From the NCBI GenBank assembly GCA_024408495.1, contig JAKSUY010000008.1, positions 1 to 39,515 of the forward strand: a DNA stretch of 39,515 nt, read 5' to 3'. How positions within the stretch are numbered: position 1 is the stretch's first letter; each line of letters begins with the position of its first letter. Source of the DNA: Bacilli bacterium (GTDB taxonomy: Bacteria > Bacillota_I > Bacilli_A > RFN20 > CAG-826). Shown here piece after piece: positions 17,222 to 25,546 of this stretch. The notes beneath the pieces are model-generated. The model made no database searches. It saw only the letters and a list, made by a program, of their open reading frames with translations, and had not been told where the DNA came from. Position numbers and translations under genes: made by a program.

Positions 17222-17566
17222 ATGGCAAAAAAAGCAATGATTGAATACGCATATGAAGTGATGCAAGATAAAAAAAGTATCAGTTTTTCTACACTTTGGG
17301 CAACCGTTAGCAAAAAAGCTGAGCTCACTGATCAAGAAAAAGAAAAAGCGTTACCAAATTTTTATACACAGTTATCGCTCGATGGTCGCTTTGTGGCTCT
17401 TGGCAATAACAAATGGAGTCTTCGCGATCGTTTGCCTTATGAAAAGGTTCACGTTGATTTAAGCGATTTCTATAATGATTTAGAAGAAGAAACCGAAGGC
17501 GATGATGACGAAGAAAATGAAACTAAAAAAGAAGAAGTTCCCGCTGAAGAAGGGGCTAATCTATAA
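17222..17566 (+). CDS. rpoE: DNA-directed RNA polymerase subunit delta
   Basis: A 114-residue protein. Residues 1-85 form the HARE-HTH domain (helix-turn-helix with FSTLWATVSKKAEL, then FYTQLSLDGRFVALGNNKWSLRDR). The tail is highly acidic, rich in Glu and Asp (residues 88-114), but shorter than that of Bacillus delta. Delta binds core polymerase of Bacilli, speeds recycling and tunes promoter choice by initiating NTP. AAGGAG lies upstream of the ATG. As in Bacillus, it stands close to the aldolase gene fba, although pyrG, usually in between, is not here. It is good evidence for class Bacilli. Confidence 0.93.
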   Translation: MAKKAMIEYAYEVMQDKKSISFSTLWATVSKKAELTDQEKEKALPNFYTQLSLDGRFVALGNNKWSLRDRLPYEKVHVDLSDFYNDLEEETEGDDDEENETKKEEVPAEEGANL

Positions 17567-17587
17567 CTTATATTAAGGAGGTTAAAT

Positions 17588-18493
17588 ATGAGTATTAAAG
17601 ATTTCAAAACAGTGTTTACTGGTCGTCCAGTAACTCATTTCGTAAGCATGAAGGAAATGCTTATTAAAGCACGTGCAGGTCACTATGCTGTTGGTCAATT
17701 TAACATCAACAACATTGAATGGATAGGTGCAATTTTGGATAAAGTTCAAGAGTTAAAAGCTCCCGTTATCCTTGGCGTTAGCGAAGGCGCTATGAAATAT
17801 ATGGGTGGCTGGCATACTGTTGTTGGCGCGGTTGAAGGATATATTCGTGATAAGAAAATCACAGTTCCAGTGGCAGTTCATCTTGACCATGGTTCATCCT
17901 ATGATGCTTGTAAAGCAGCGATTGATGCTGGTTTTTCAAGCGTAATGATTGATGCGAGTAAATTCCCATTAGAAAAGAACATTGAAATTGTTAAGCAAGT
18001 TGTTCAATATGCACATAGCCGCGGCGTTTCAGTTGAAGCTGAACTCGGTCACGTTGGTGGACAAGAAGATAACGTTGTTTCTCAAGGCGTTATTTATGCC
18101 GATCCTGCTGAATGCGTTAAATTAGTAAAAGAAACTAATGTAGATTGTTTAGCACCAGCTTTAGGTAGTGTTCATGGTCCATACCATGGTGAACCAAAGC
18201 TTGGTTTTGCAGAAATGGAAAAGATTAATAATCTATTAGGCATTCCGCTTGTTTTACACGGCGGCTCAGGTATTCCTGATGAACAAATTCGTAAGGCCAT
18301 CGATCGTGGTACGGCAAAAATTAACGTTAATACTGAATGCCAACAAGAATGGACAAAGATTGTTCGTGATGTCTTAACGAAAGATGATAAAGTCTATGAT
18401 CCACGTAAAGTCATTGGACCAGGTAAAAAAGGTATTGCTAACGTTGTCACTACTAAATGTGCAATCTTTGGTTGCAATAATAGAGCTGCCTAA
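17588..18493 (+). CDS. fba: Class II fructose-bisphosphate aldolase
   Basis: Zinc-dependent cleavage of fructose 1,6-bisphosphate into two triose phosphates in glycolysis and gluconeogenesis. It has 301 residues. [11 protein letters not shown] carries catalytic Asp100 and zinc ligand His101. [21 protein letters not shown] and [10 protein letters not shown] hold the other metal and phosphate sites, and INVNTECQ follows. AAGGAGG six bases before the ATG is a strong ribosome binding site, in line with high expression. A tagatose-bisphosphate aldolase is possible by sequence alone, but the position next to rpoE supports the glycolytic enzyme. The stop overlaps the next start by one base. Confidence 0.93.
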   Translation: MSIKDFKTVFTGRPVTHFVSMKEMLIKARAGHYAVGQFNINNIEWIGAILDKVQELKAPVILGVSEGAMKYMGGWHTVVGAVEGYIRDKKITVPVAVHLDHGSSYDACKAAIDAGFSSVMIDASKFPLEKNIEIVKQVVQYAHSRGVSVEAELGHVGGQEDNVVSQGVIYADPAECVKLVKETNVDCLAPALGSVHGPYHGEPKLGFAEMEKINNLLGIPLVLHGGSGIPDEQIRKAIDRGTAKINVNTECQQEWTKIVRDVLTKDDKVYDPRKVIGPGKKGIANVVTTKCAIFGCNNRAA

Positions 18494-19269
18494 TGTGGGA
18501 AAAACAATTAGCGGTTGCCATTAAAGCTGGCGAACTAGCTAAACGAGCGATTCTAGAAATTTATAAAACCACTTTTAAAGTAGAAATTAAAGAAGATAAA
18601 TCTCCGGTTACTGCCGCAGATAAGAAATCTGATCAAATCATTTCTGAATATTTAAAACAGGCTTACCCCGAGTACGCTATTTTAACCGAAGAAAGCAAAG
18701 ATGATAGTAGTCGCCTTAATAATGATTTTGTTTGGATTGTTGATCCGCTTGATGGTACTAGTAATTTTGTTGAGAAGAATGATGAATTTACAATTAATAT
18801 CGCTTTAATTCACAAGCATAAAGTTGTGGTGGGTGTAGTAATTATTCCAATTACCGGAGAGATTTACTACGCAACCAATCACGGCGGAGCATTTTATTCA
18901 ATTAACGGAAAGATAAAAGAAATTCATGTTTCGCGTAATACGAACGCAATTCGCGTTTTATTATCGCGTTCTCATCATAGTAAAAAAGAAGAAGCTATCC
19001 TTGCTAAATATGGATCAAAAATCGCTGATAAAAAGTACGTTGGTGCAGCAATTAAAGCTTGTTTGATTGCTAGAGGTGAAGCCGAATTATCAATCGGTTT
19101 AAACGATAAGACAAAAGAATGGGACAGTGCCGCTCCTCAAATTATTTTAAAAGAAGCCGGTGGATTATTTATCGAACCAAACGGAACTTGGATTACCTAT
19201 AATAAAAAAGACACGACTAATAGGAATGGTTATGTCATGTCTAATAAACGCAAAAATATTTTGCTTTAA
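18493..19269 (+). CDS. cysQ: 3'(2'),5'-bisphosphate nucleotidase CysQ-like (inositol monophosphatase family)
   Basis: A 258-residue magnesium-dependent, lithium-sensitive type phosphatase. Metal-binding motifs: TEES (Glu66-Glu67), WIVDPLDGTSNF (Asp84, Asp87) and EWDSAAPQIILKEAGG. KEDKSPVTAADKKSD near residue 34 and the F.NEF-like NDEFTINIAL match CysQ more than inositol monophosphatase. It probably removes phosphate from pAp left by sulfate activation or acyl-carrier maturation. The start shares an A with the fba stop and has no ribosome binding site. The gene converges on the DtxR-type regulator, the two stops sharing TTAA. A plain inositol phosphatase remains possible. Confidence 0.8.
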   Translation: MWEKQLAVAIKAGELAKRAILEIYKTTFKVEIKEDKSPVTAADKKSDQIISEYLKQAYPEYAILTEESKDDSSRLNNDFVWIVDPLDGTSNFVEKNDEFTINIALIHKHKVVVGVVIIPITGEIYYATNHGGAFYSINGKIKEIHVSRNTNAIRVLLSRSHHSKKEEAILAKYGSKIADKKYVGAAIKACLIARGEAELSIGLNDKTKEWDSAAPQIILKEAGGLFIEPNGTWITYNKKDTTNRNGYVMSNKRKNILL

Positions 19270-19631
19270 TTTTTAGTTAATTTACTTATTGCCTTTAAGG
19301 TTTCATCACTAATGACATGTTCGATTTTGCAACAATCGATTTCAGCAATCTTTTCATTAACACCTATAGAAATTAAAAACTTTTTGATTGTCATATGTCG
19401 GTGATAAATGTTCTTTGCAAAAATCCGACCTTTTGGTGTAAAAGTTGCGTCGGAATAAGTCGATTTCGTGATATATCCTAAATTAGCTAAGCGCTTTAAA
19501 GCACGCGTTACCGCAGGCTTACTTACGCCTAAATGTTTAGCGATTGCGTTAGAGTGGATGCGGCCTCCTTTTATCTCTAAAACGAAAATTGCTTCTAAAT
19601 AATCTTCTAATGAGCGACTTAGTTTTGCCAT
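19266..19631 (-). CDS. DtxR/MntR-family metal-dependent repressor
   Basis: A 121-residue repressor when started at ATG 19631-19629; an ATG nine bases upstream is the alternative. The chosen start gives MAKLSRSLEDYLEAIF, typical for the family, and a TATTAT -10 ends seven bases before it. Winged helix: IHSNAIAKHLGVSKPAVTRALKRLANLGYI. The dimer and metal part contains DCCKIEHVISDET. The Cys-x-x-Glu-His pattern is like DtxR (Cys102, Glu105, His106) rather than MntR, which has Glu there. That suggests iron sensing. The SH3 domain of long DtxR proteins is absent. It is divergent from feoAB, which it probably represses when iron-loaded. Confidence 0.88.
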   Translation of the reverse strand: MAKLSRSLEDYLEAIFVLEIKGGRIHSNAIAKHLGVSKPAVTRALKRLANLGYITKSTYSDATFTPKGRIFAKNIYHRHMTIKKFLISIGVNEKIAEIDCCKIEHVISDETLKAISKLTKN

Positions 19632-19638
19632 CCTCTTC

Positions 19639-19644
19639 ATAATA
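19639..19644 (-). promoter_or_regulatory. -10 element of the DtxR-type gene, leaderless layout
   Basis: The minus strand reads TATTAT here, seven bases before ATG 19631. This supports the shorter start of the repressor. Confidence 0.4.
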
Positions 19645-19670
19645 CATTGTTAATTGAATAATTACAATTT

Positions 19671-19723
19671 AAGTTGACTATCAATCGGCGATGATTAAAA
19701 TATAATTGTTAACCTAAGTTAAC
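19671..19723. promoter_or_regulatory. feo promoter and metal-repressor operator
   Basis: TATAAT at 19701-19706 is the likely -10 of feoA. GTTAACCTAAGTTAAC (19708-19723) is a 16-base inverted repeat lying over the expected transcription start. A related AAGTTGACT stands upstream at 19671-19679, and AAGTTAACT at 19716-19724 repeats it. The boxes resemble the sites of DtxR/SloR-type repressors (TTAGGTTAAC half-sites). TTGACT at 19674-19679 would be a -35, but the spacing to TATAAT is 21. It lies between the divergent regulator and feoA, so it probably controls both. Confidence 0.55.
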
Positions 19724-19727
19724 TTTT

Positions 19728-19997
19728 ATGAAAAAAACTAAGCGCGTTCTTTTACATAGCGGTGAAGAAGGTCATCTCAGCGATTTGCGTCGTGGACAAA
19801 AATGTATTGTCCTTAATTTTCATAATGATAACGCGGCTCTTCGTCGGCGCTTGTTAGATATGGGTATTACAAAAGGCGTTATTATCGAAATTAAAAAAAT
19901 CGCTCCTTTAGGTGACCCGATTGATATTCGGTTACGTGGCTATGAATTATGTATACGTAAGTCTGACATGGAGGGAATCGATATTCGCGTCTTATGA
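19728..19997 (+). CDS. feoA: Ferrous iron transport accessory protein FeoA
   Basis: A small SH3-like protein of 89 residues. It contains LRRGQKCIVLNFHNDNAALRRRLLDMGITKG, followed by KKIAPLGDPIDIRLRGYELCIRKSDMEGIDI, the standard FeoA pattern. FeoA docks on FeoB in the cytosol and is needed for ferrous iron uptake. The N-terminal 17 residues are a short extension. It overlaps feoB by four bases (ATGA). There is no clear ribosome binding site; the leader predicted from the -10 is only about 15 bases. The palindrome just upstream suggests iron repression. Confidence 0.93.
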   Translation: MKKTKRVLLHSGEEGHLSDLRRGQKCIVLNFHNDNAALRRRLLDMGITKGVIIEIKKIAPLGDPIDIRLRGYELCIRKSDMEGIDIRVL

Positions 19998-22036
19998 AAT
20001 TAGCGTTGTTCGGGAATCAAAATTCAGGTAAGACTTCTCTTTTTAATGCGCTTACAGGTTCTAATCAAAAAGTTGGTAATTGGCCAGGTGTAACTATTGA
20101 CCGCGTTGAAGGTTATATAAAAAAATATAATTCAACCATTGTTGATTTACCTGGTGTGTATTCTTTATCTCCTTATACAAGTGAAGAAGAAATATCTCGT
20201 CGTTTTGTTTTAGATGAGAAAATTGATTTGATTATTAATATTGTTGATGCAACTCAATTAGAAAGAAGTTTGTATTTGACCACTCAATTGCTTGAATTAG
20301 ATGTTGATGTTGTAATTGCTCTTAATATGTACGATCTTCTCCAACATAAAGGCATTACGATTAATGTTAAAAAACTTGAAGAAGAACTAGGCGCGACCAT
20401 TATCCCGATATCCGCTAAGACTGGTGCGGGAATTAATCGTCTTAAGGATAGAATTTTTAAAAGGAGATACAAAAGGAATAAACACAAACCAATTTATCCA
20501 GATGATGTAGAAGATTTTATCCAACAAGTCGCAAATGAATATAAATATATACAACCTACAGGGAATGGTAAACTGCATAAACGCTTTGGCGCAGTAAAGA
20601 TTTTGGAAGAAGACCGCGATTATCGTATTTTAATGGATGAGAAATTAAAAGCAGCACATCTTGCGCTTGAACAAACTTACGAAATGGATGGAGAACAATT
20701 AGTTGCATCTCTTCGTTATGACTATATCGTTCGCGTAAGAAGAAAATGTGTGCACTATCAGAAACGCCAAGAAACAAGAACCGATAAAGTTGATCGTATT
20801 TTCTTAAATAAATTTTTAGCAATTCCGATTTTTATTTTAATTATGGCAATCGTTTACTTTGTGTCGATTTCGCTTGTAGGGGGATTGACTTCTAGTTTAA
20901 TCGATGCTGCTTTTAATGGCGCTGAACATTTAACCATTTACATCGGCACTCGTCCGATTGTTTTTGATCAAGGGGCAACCGGACTAGGACCGCTATTAGC
21001 TAATTGGTTATACGGGCTTAACGCTTCTCCTTGGGCGGTTCATTTACTTACCGATGGAGTCATTGCGGGAGCTAGTGCAGTAATTTCGTTTGTTCCGCAA
21101 TTGATCGTGTTATTCATCTGCCTTAGTATTCTTGAAACAACTGGCTATATGTCTCGTATTGCTTTTTTCCTTGATCGTGTATTCCATAAAATCGGCTTAT
21201 CTGGCAAATCATTAATTCCGTTTATTGTGGGGGCTGGATGTAGTGTCCCTGGTGTGATGAGTACACGAATTATCGAAGATGAAAATGAAAAAAAAGCGAC
21301 TATTGCACTTGTGCCTTTCATTCCTTGCAGCGCTAAGTTGCCGATTATTTCATTAGTGTGTGCAACCTTTTTCCCAACTTGGGGTTTCGCTCTTGCTTTG
21401 CTTTTTTATCTAATGGCAATCGTTATTATATTTGTAGCGGCATTAATCATTAAAAAAACTTTTAAACAAAAAGAGCATTCAACTTTCATTAGCGAACTTC
21501 CAAGTTATAAAGTTCCGAGTTTTAAATATGTTGTGCGTGATGTTGGAGATAAAACTTGGGAATTTATCAAACGTGCAGGCACAATTGTAGTATTTTTCTC
21601 AGTCATTGTTTGCGTGCTCGCATCATTCACATGGAACTTCCAGTACATCGATGGCGTTATTTATCAAATTGATGATTCAATGTTAGCAGGCATCGGTAAC
21701 GCTTTCGCCTGGTTCTTTTATCCGATGTTGGGTTGCCAGTGGAATTGGGCGGCAAGTGTATCTGCAATCCAAGGTCTAATCGCTAAAGAACAGGTTGTTT
21801 CTTCGATTCGGGTTATTGAGGCATCAGGTGGAGCTAGCCTATTTAATAGTTTTACGCCTTTAACCGCTTTTGCTTATGCAACGTTTAATTTATTCTCAAT
21901 CCCTTGTATTGCAACTATTTCCACGATGCATGCTGAACTTAAATCAGTTAAGAAGGTAATTTTAATTATGGTTATGGAATTATTAGTGGCATGGATAATT
22001 GCATCGCTAATTGGCGTATGGGGGATGATGTTATGA
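19994..22036 (+). CDS. feoB: Ferrous iron transporter FeoB
   Basis: A GTP-binding membrane protein that imports Fe(II). It has 680 residues, near the usual 650-780. G domain at the start: GNQNSGKTSLFNALTG (P-loop), NWPGVTIDRVEG (switch I) and DLPGVYSLSP (G3), with NMYD as the G4 motif. A helical domain follows to about residue 265. The membrane part begins at KFLAIPIFILIM and includes the two Gate motifs, with GAGCSVPGVMSTR and the paired FIPCSAKLPI. Eight or so hydrophobic segments are visible. It is translationally coupled to feoA and to the Cys-rich protein downstream by ATGA overlaps. Confidence 0.96.
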   Translation: MKLALFGNQNSGKTSLFNALTGSNQKVGNWPGVTIDRVEGYIKKYNSTIVDLPGVYSLSPYTSEEEISRRFVLDEKIDLIINIVDATQLERSLYLTTQLLELDVDVVIALNMYDLLQHKGITINVKKLEEELGATIIPISAKTGAGINRLKDRIFKRRYKRNKHKPIYPDDVEDFIQQVANEYKYIQPTGNGKLHKRFGAVKILEEDRDYRILMDEKLKAAHLALEQTYEMDGEQLVASLRYDYIVRVRRKCVHYQKRQETRTDKVDRIFLNKFLAIPIFILIMAIVYFVSISLVGGLTSSLIDAAFNGAEHLTIYIGTRPIVFDQGATGLGPLLANWLYGLNASPWAVHLLTDGVIAGASAVISFVPQLIVLFICLSILETTGYMSRIAFFLDRVFHKIGLSGKSLIPFIVGAGCSVPGVMSTRIIEDENEKKATIALVPFIPCSAKLPIISLVCATFFPTWGFALALLFYLMAIVIIFVAALIIKKTFKQKEHSTFISELPSYKVPSFKYVVRDVGDKTWEFIKRAGTIVVFFSVIVCVLASFTWNFQYIDGVIYQIDDSMLAGIGNAFAWFFYPMLGCQWNWAASVSAIQGLIAKEQVVSSIRVIEASGGASLFNSFTPLTAFAYATFNLFSIPCIATISTMHAELKSVKKVILIMVMELLVAWIIASLIGVWGMML

Positions 22037-22212
22037 GTGTTGCTGATATTGTAATTATTGTAATCGTTTCACTATTTATGTTATCAATCATTTTCTTTGC
22101 ATTTATTTATCCGCGTTTTATTAAACATCGTAAGGGTTGTGATTCGTGTCCTGCCGGTAAATACCAAAAGATTAAAAGAGCTTTTAAAGACTATCACAAG
22201 AAAAATAGATAA
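22033..22212 (+). CDS. FeoB-associated Cys-rich membrane protein
   Basis: The start is placed at ATG 22033, which overlaps the feoB stop as ATGA; a longer frame from 21991 has no support. The 59 residues have a single membrane helix (5-27), then YPRFIKHRKG, then CDSCPAGK (Cys36, Cys39) and a basic end. This is the family of small Cys-rich proteins found after feoB (FeoB-associated, P12-like), which may take the place of FeoC. The CxxC could bind iron near the transporter's inner mouth, but that is not proven. Confidence 0.85.
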   Translation: MSVADIVIIVIVSLFMLSIIFFAFIYPRFIKHRKGCDSCPAGKYQKIKRAFKDYHKKNR

Positions 22213-22224
22213 AATATATAAGGT

Positions 22225-22572
22225 ATGAAAAAATTATTAATGCCATTTATCCTTTTGCTAACTATTCCTTTTAGCGCCTCTTGTATTAAAGAAATAACAT
22301 TCGATGTAATTGTAACGTGCCAAAATTGTCGTTATGAAAAAATAAAAGACAAAGCGGTGTTTGGTAAAACTTATGAAATTAAGTTAATACCCAATGAAGG
22401 CTTTTCGCTTTATATACTAGATGGCGTTATTAATGTAAGTACTGCAACTACTGGAGATATCACATTTTTATTAAGCGATGCACAATACAATGAAGATACT
22501 GATATTCTTAGCATTCCTGGAGATTACGTGAATAGCCAAATTACTATAGTTGCGAATGGACAAATTGAATAA
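22225..22572 (+). CDS. Small lipoprotein with CxxC domain
   Basis: A 115-residue protein. Signal peptide with lipobox FSASC (Cys20). The mature part begins FDVIVTCQNCRY (Cys32, Cys35) and continues with YEIKLIPNEGFSL, DITFLLSDAQYNEDT and LSIPGDYVNSQITI. The same order of motifs occurs in the N-terminal domain of the DUF6273 lipoprotein at 2103-3122 (CIDC, then YNTITGELFIPVIDNLTIT). The family is otherwise unknown to me. It sits 12 bases after the feo operon and just before a pseudouridine synthase, so it may be read from the feo promoter. That position hints at, but does not show, a metal-related role. Confidence 0.7.
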   Translation: MKKLLMPFILLLTIPFSASCIKEITFDVIVTCQNCRYEKIKDKAVFGKTYEIKLIPNEGFSLYILDGVINVSTATTGDITFLLSDAQYNEDTDILSIPGDYVNSQITIVANGQIE

Positions 22573-22574
22573 TT

Positions 22575-23498
22575 ATGAATAAAAACAAAAGAAGATTTGA
22601 ACACCATCATCGCTCTTCACCGGTGCTTTTTAATTTTAAAATTGCCAGTGAAGACCGATTACTAAATTTTCTTTATACCCATATCCAAGTGATTCCTCGT
22701 GGCAAAATTAAATCGATGCTCGAACATCATCAAGTGTTAGTAAACGGGGTTGCTATTACTCGTTTTGATTATCTATTAAGCAAAGAAGATATTGTAAAGA
22801 TTGTTAAAACTTCTTTTAAAGATACACGAAGCAACAAACTTCCTTTTAACATTCTTTATGAAGACAAAGATTTTATTGTAGTCGATAAACCTAGTGGATT
22901 ATTAACGGTTGCAACTGATAAAGAAAATCGTCGCACCGCTTATCGCTTTGTCAGCGATTATGTTTCACTCCGTGACAAGCATGAACGAATCTATGTTGTC
23001 CATCGCCTTGATGAAGATACATCAGGAGTTTTAGTGTTTGCTAAAGATGCTCGTTTAAAAGATGCACTTCAGCTATCTTGGCAAAAGTTAGTGAGTAAGC
23101 GCGGATACTATGCGATAGTAGAAGGGAGAATGCGTGATCACGAAGGAACGCTCGTGAATTATTTAAAGAAAAGTAAAATCAATCTTGTATATGTTACTGA
23201 TGACAAAGTAAATGGAAAACGAGCAGTTACCCACTATAAAGTAATTAACGAAAATAATGATTATAGCTTGTTAAATATTACAATCGACACCGGTCGACAA
23301 AATCAGATTCGTGTTCAATTAGGGCATATTAATCACTATGTGATTGGTGATGATAAATATGGTGAACCATCTAATCCTATTCATCGTTTGGGATTACACG
23401 CATATTTATTAGAGTTCAGGCATCCTTATAATAATAAGGTAATGAGATTTAACTCCCCAATTCCTAAAGAATTTCAAACTTTATTTCCTAAGAAATAG
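22575..23498 (+). CDS. RluA/RluD-family 23S rRNA pseudouridine synthase
   Basis: Converts specific uridines of rRNA to pseudouridine. It has 307 residues. The S4 RNA-binding domain (about 25-80) includes RGKIKSMLEHHQVLVNG. The catalytic part contains FIVVDKPSGLLTV, then VVHRLDEDTSGVLVFAKD with catalytic Asp146, RQNQIRVQ and HRLGLHAYLLEFRHP near the end. These features place it in the RluD class, but which of several Firmicutes paralogues it is, and which uridine it modifies, cannot be decided. It starts two bases after the small lipoprotein gene without a ribosome binding site. Confidence 0.88.
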   Translation: MNKNKRRFEHHHRSSPVLFNFKIASEDRLLNFLYTHIQVIPRGKIKSMLEHHQVLVNGVAITRFDYLLSKEDIVKIVKTSFKDTRSNKLPFNILYEDKDFIVVDKPSGLLTVATDKENRRTAYRFVSDYVSLRDKHERIYVVHRLDEDTSGVLVFAKDARLKDALQLSWQKLVSKRGYYAIVEGRMRDHEGTLVNYLKKSKINLVYVTDDKVNGKRAVTHYKVINENNDYSLLNITIDTGRQNQIRVQLGHINHYVIGDDKYGEPSNPIHRLGLHAYLLEFRHPYNNKVMRFNSPIPKEFQTLFPKK

Positions 23499-23546
23499 AA
23501 AAAAATTAATGCAAGCATAGCAATAATACTTTAAAATAAACATACT

Positions 23547-25106
23547 ATGAAAAAATGGGGAAAGATTCTTCTTGATGCTTTATTGTCTACCGCGCCTGTA
23601 ATCCTTATTGTCCTTATTTTGAATTTATGCGGTGTAGCACCATTTAACGATAATATGAATCTAATGTTTTTATTTGGTTCATTGCTTCTTTTCTTTGGCG
23701 TTGCGCTTTTCTCAATTGGTACCGAAAACGCGATGAGTAAAATCGGTGAAATCGTTGGCGCAAATATGACCAAGCAAAAGAACTTTATTGCTTTAATTTT
23801 AATCGTCTTCCTATTAGGAATATTTGTCACCATTGCTGAACCTGATTTATCGGTTTTAGCGTCACGCTTACCAATTCAAAATTATTTATTTATTGCATTG
23901 GTAGGAGTCGGAGTTGGTATCTTCCTTGTAGTCGGCGTTATCAGAATTTTATGGCAAAAGAGTTTGAAGGTTTGGTTGCTCGCGTTCTATGCATTAATTT
24001 TTGCTCTAGCAATTTTAGTCGATGAGACATTTGTACCTTTGACTTTTGATAGCGGTGGCGTTACTACTGGTCCGGTCACAGTTCCATTTATTCTTGCGTT
24101 AGGTGTTGGTATTGCTACTTCTCGTGCTGGTAAATCAAGTAACGCTGACTCATTTGGCTTGACTGCTTTTTGCTCTATTGGTCCATTACTTGTTGTGCTA
24201 ATTTTTGGCCTATTTATGGGAAAACTACAAATGAATGTAAAACCAACAAATACAGTGCTCCCAGTTGGTCAAGCCTTGTTTAATGCGCTAAAAGATCAAT
24301 GCATTAATGTATCTATAGCAATGGCGCCAATTATTCTATTCTTCTTTATATATAACGCAGTATTTGTTCATTTACCGAAGAAACAAATTCTTAAAATTAT
24401 TGTTGGTTTAGTCTATACATATGTTGGTCTAGTTTTATTCCTAACTGGTGTAGAAGGTGCCTTTACACCAATCGCTGACTTTGTTGGTATATCATTAGCA
24501 AACAAAGAAATTTGGATGCTACTTTTAATTGCAGCAGTAATTGGCTTTGTGGTTGTACTTTGTGAACCTGCTGTTCAAGTATTGGTTAAACAAGTTGAAC
24601 AAGTAAGTGATGGCGCGATTAAAAAGTCAACGATGCTAATAGCTTTATCGGTTGGTATCGCGTTAGGTGTTATGCTAGCGGTCATTCGTATTGTTTATAA
24701 TTTTTCGATTTTCTATTATGTAGTCCCAGGCTATATCTTAGCTTTAGGATTAACTTTTGCAGTTCCAGATATTTATGTTGGCATCGCGTTTGATTCAGGT
24801 GGTGTCGCTAGCGGTCCAATGACTAGTGCGTTTATCCTTCCTTTCACTTTAGGTGTTGCACGTCAATATTACATGAGTGCTCATCCAGGTGGTTGGGATG
24901 CACCTACTCCTGAACAATTGCAAGAACTCGGTAATTTTGTTTTAACACGTGCATTTGGCACAGTTGCAATGGTTGCAATGATGCCCCTAATTGTTATTCA
25001 AATACTTGGTCTTAACGCAACACTTGAAAAACAATACAACCTTCGTCTTGCCCGTAAACTTGTCGCTGAGAAAGACGATAATCAGATTATTCACTTTGGA
25101 GCATAA
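23547..25106 (+). CDS. DUF1538 duplicated integral membrane protein
   Basis: A 519-residue protein with about 12-14 hydrophobic segments. It consists of two homologous halves: FDSGGVTTGP at residue 167 is repeated as FDSGGVASGP at 415. ENAMSKIGEIVGA and EGAFTPIADFVGI also correspond, as do TIAEPDLSVLA and VLCEPAVQVLV. This is the DUF1538 family in a fused double form, probably an inverted-repeat transporter. The function is unknown. Two PII-like genes follow directly, and PII proteins commonly gate transporters, so regulated transport of a nitrogen-containing or similar solute is a reasonable inference. A TAAAAT at 23532-23537 may be its -10. Confidence 0.85.
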   Translation: MKKWGKILLDALLSTAPVILIVLILNLCGVAPFNDNMNLMFLFGSLLLFFGVALFSIGTENAMSKIGEIVGANMTKQKNFIALILIVFLLGIFVTIAEPDLSVLASRLPIQNYLFIALVGVGVGIFLVVGVIRILWQKSLKVWLLAFYALIFALAILVDETFVPLTFDSGGVTTGPVTVPFILALGVGIATSRAGKSSNADSFGLTAFCSIGPLLVVLIFGLFMGKLQMNVKPTNTVLPVGQALFNALKDQCINVSIAMAPIILFFFIYNAVFVHLPKKQILKIIVGLVYTYVGLVLFLTGVEGAFTPIADFVGISLANKEIWMLLLIAAVIGFVVVLCEPAVQVLVKQVEQVSDGAIKKSTMLIALSVGIALGVMLAVIRIVYNFSIFYYVVPGYILALGLTFAVPDIYVGIAFDSGGVASGPMTSAFILPFTLGVARQYYMSAHPGGWDAPTPEQLQELGNFVLTRAFGTVAMVAMMPLIVIQILGLNATLEKQYNLRLARKLVAEKDDNQIIHFGA

Positions 25107-25108
25107 TT

Positions 25109-25546
25109 ATGTCGAAATTTAAATTAAGAAATTTTCTCAGCTTAAGAAAAATCATGCCGCAACAATCGAAGAAAAAGTTTGATCCTAAACGCGTTGATCA
25201 TTTAAAAATGGGTATTATTTTAGTTAAAAAAGGTCATGGCGTTGCAATTAATAATTTATTATTTGACCATGGTGTTGCTATGAGTTTACTTCTTTATGCC
25301 GAAGGCGCTAGGCAAAAATATGTTGCTGATATCTTAGGCGGTGAAGAACAACGTATTGAAGCAATTATCGCTATCATGAATGAAAAGAAAATAAAAGAAA
25401 TTAAATCCGTACTACAAATGCGTTTTGATATTAGCAAAGATAGCGTTGGCGCTATGTTAGTTTTTGATATCAAATCAATGGCGGGCATTCTCGCTTATAA
25501 ATATTTAGCAGATTTTGGAGGAGCATCAAAAAATGGCAACAAATAA
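25109..25546 (+). CDS. PII-like protein next to DUF1538 (first copy)
   Basis: A 145-residue soluble protein. After a basic N-terminal stretch of about 35 residues it has the ferredoxin-like pattern KMGIILVKKGHGVAINNLLFDHGVAM, then a loop, then EEQRIEAIIAIM and AMLVFDI. It is weakly similar to the PII gene that follows and lacks the typical PII T-loop motif. It starts two bases after the DUF1538 gene and overlaps the next gene by 14 bases. It is probably a regulator that trimerises with or beside the second copy. The assignment rests on fold-like pattern and position. Confidence 0.65.
   Translation: MSKFKLRNFLSLRKIMPQQSKKKFDPKRVDHLKMGIILVKKGHGVAINNLLFDHGVAMSLLLYAEGARQKYVADILGGEEQRIEAIIAIMNEKKIKEIKSVLQMRFDISKDSVGAMLVFDIKSMAGILAYKYLADFGGASKNGNK

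Noticed and set aside
20284-20822. Three overlapping minus-strand frames within feoB
   Set aside because: feoB is intact and conserved here; these are antisense shadows.
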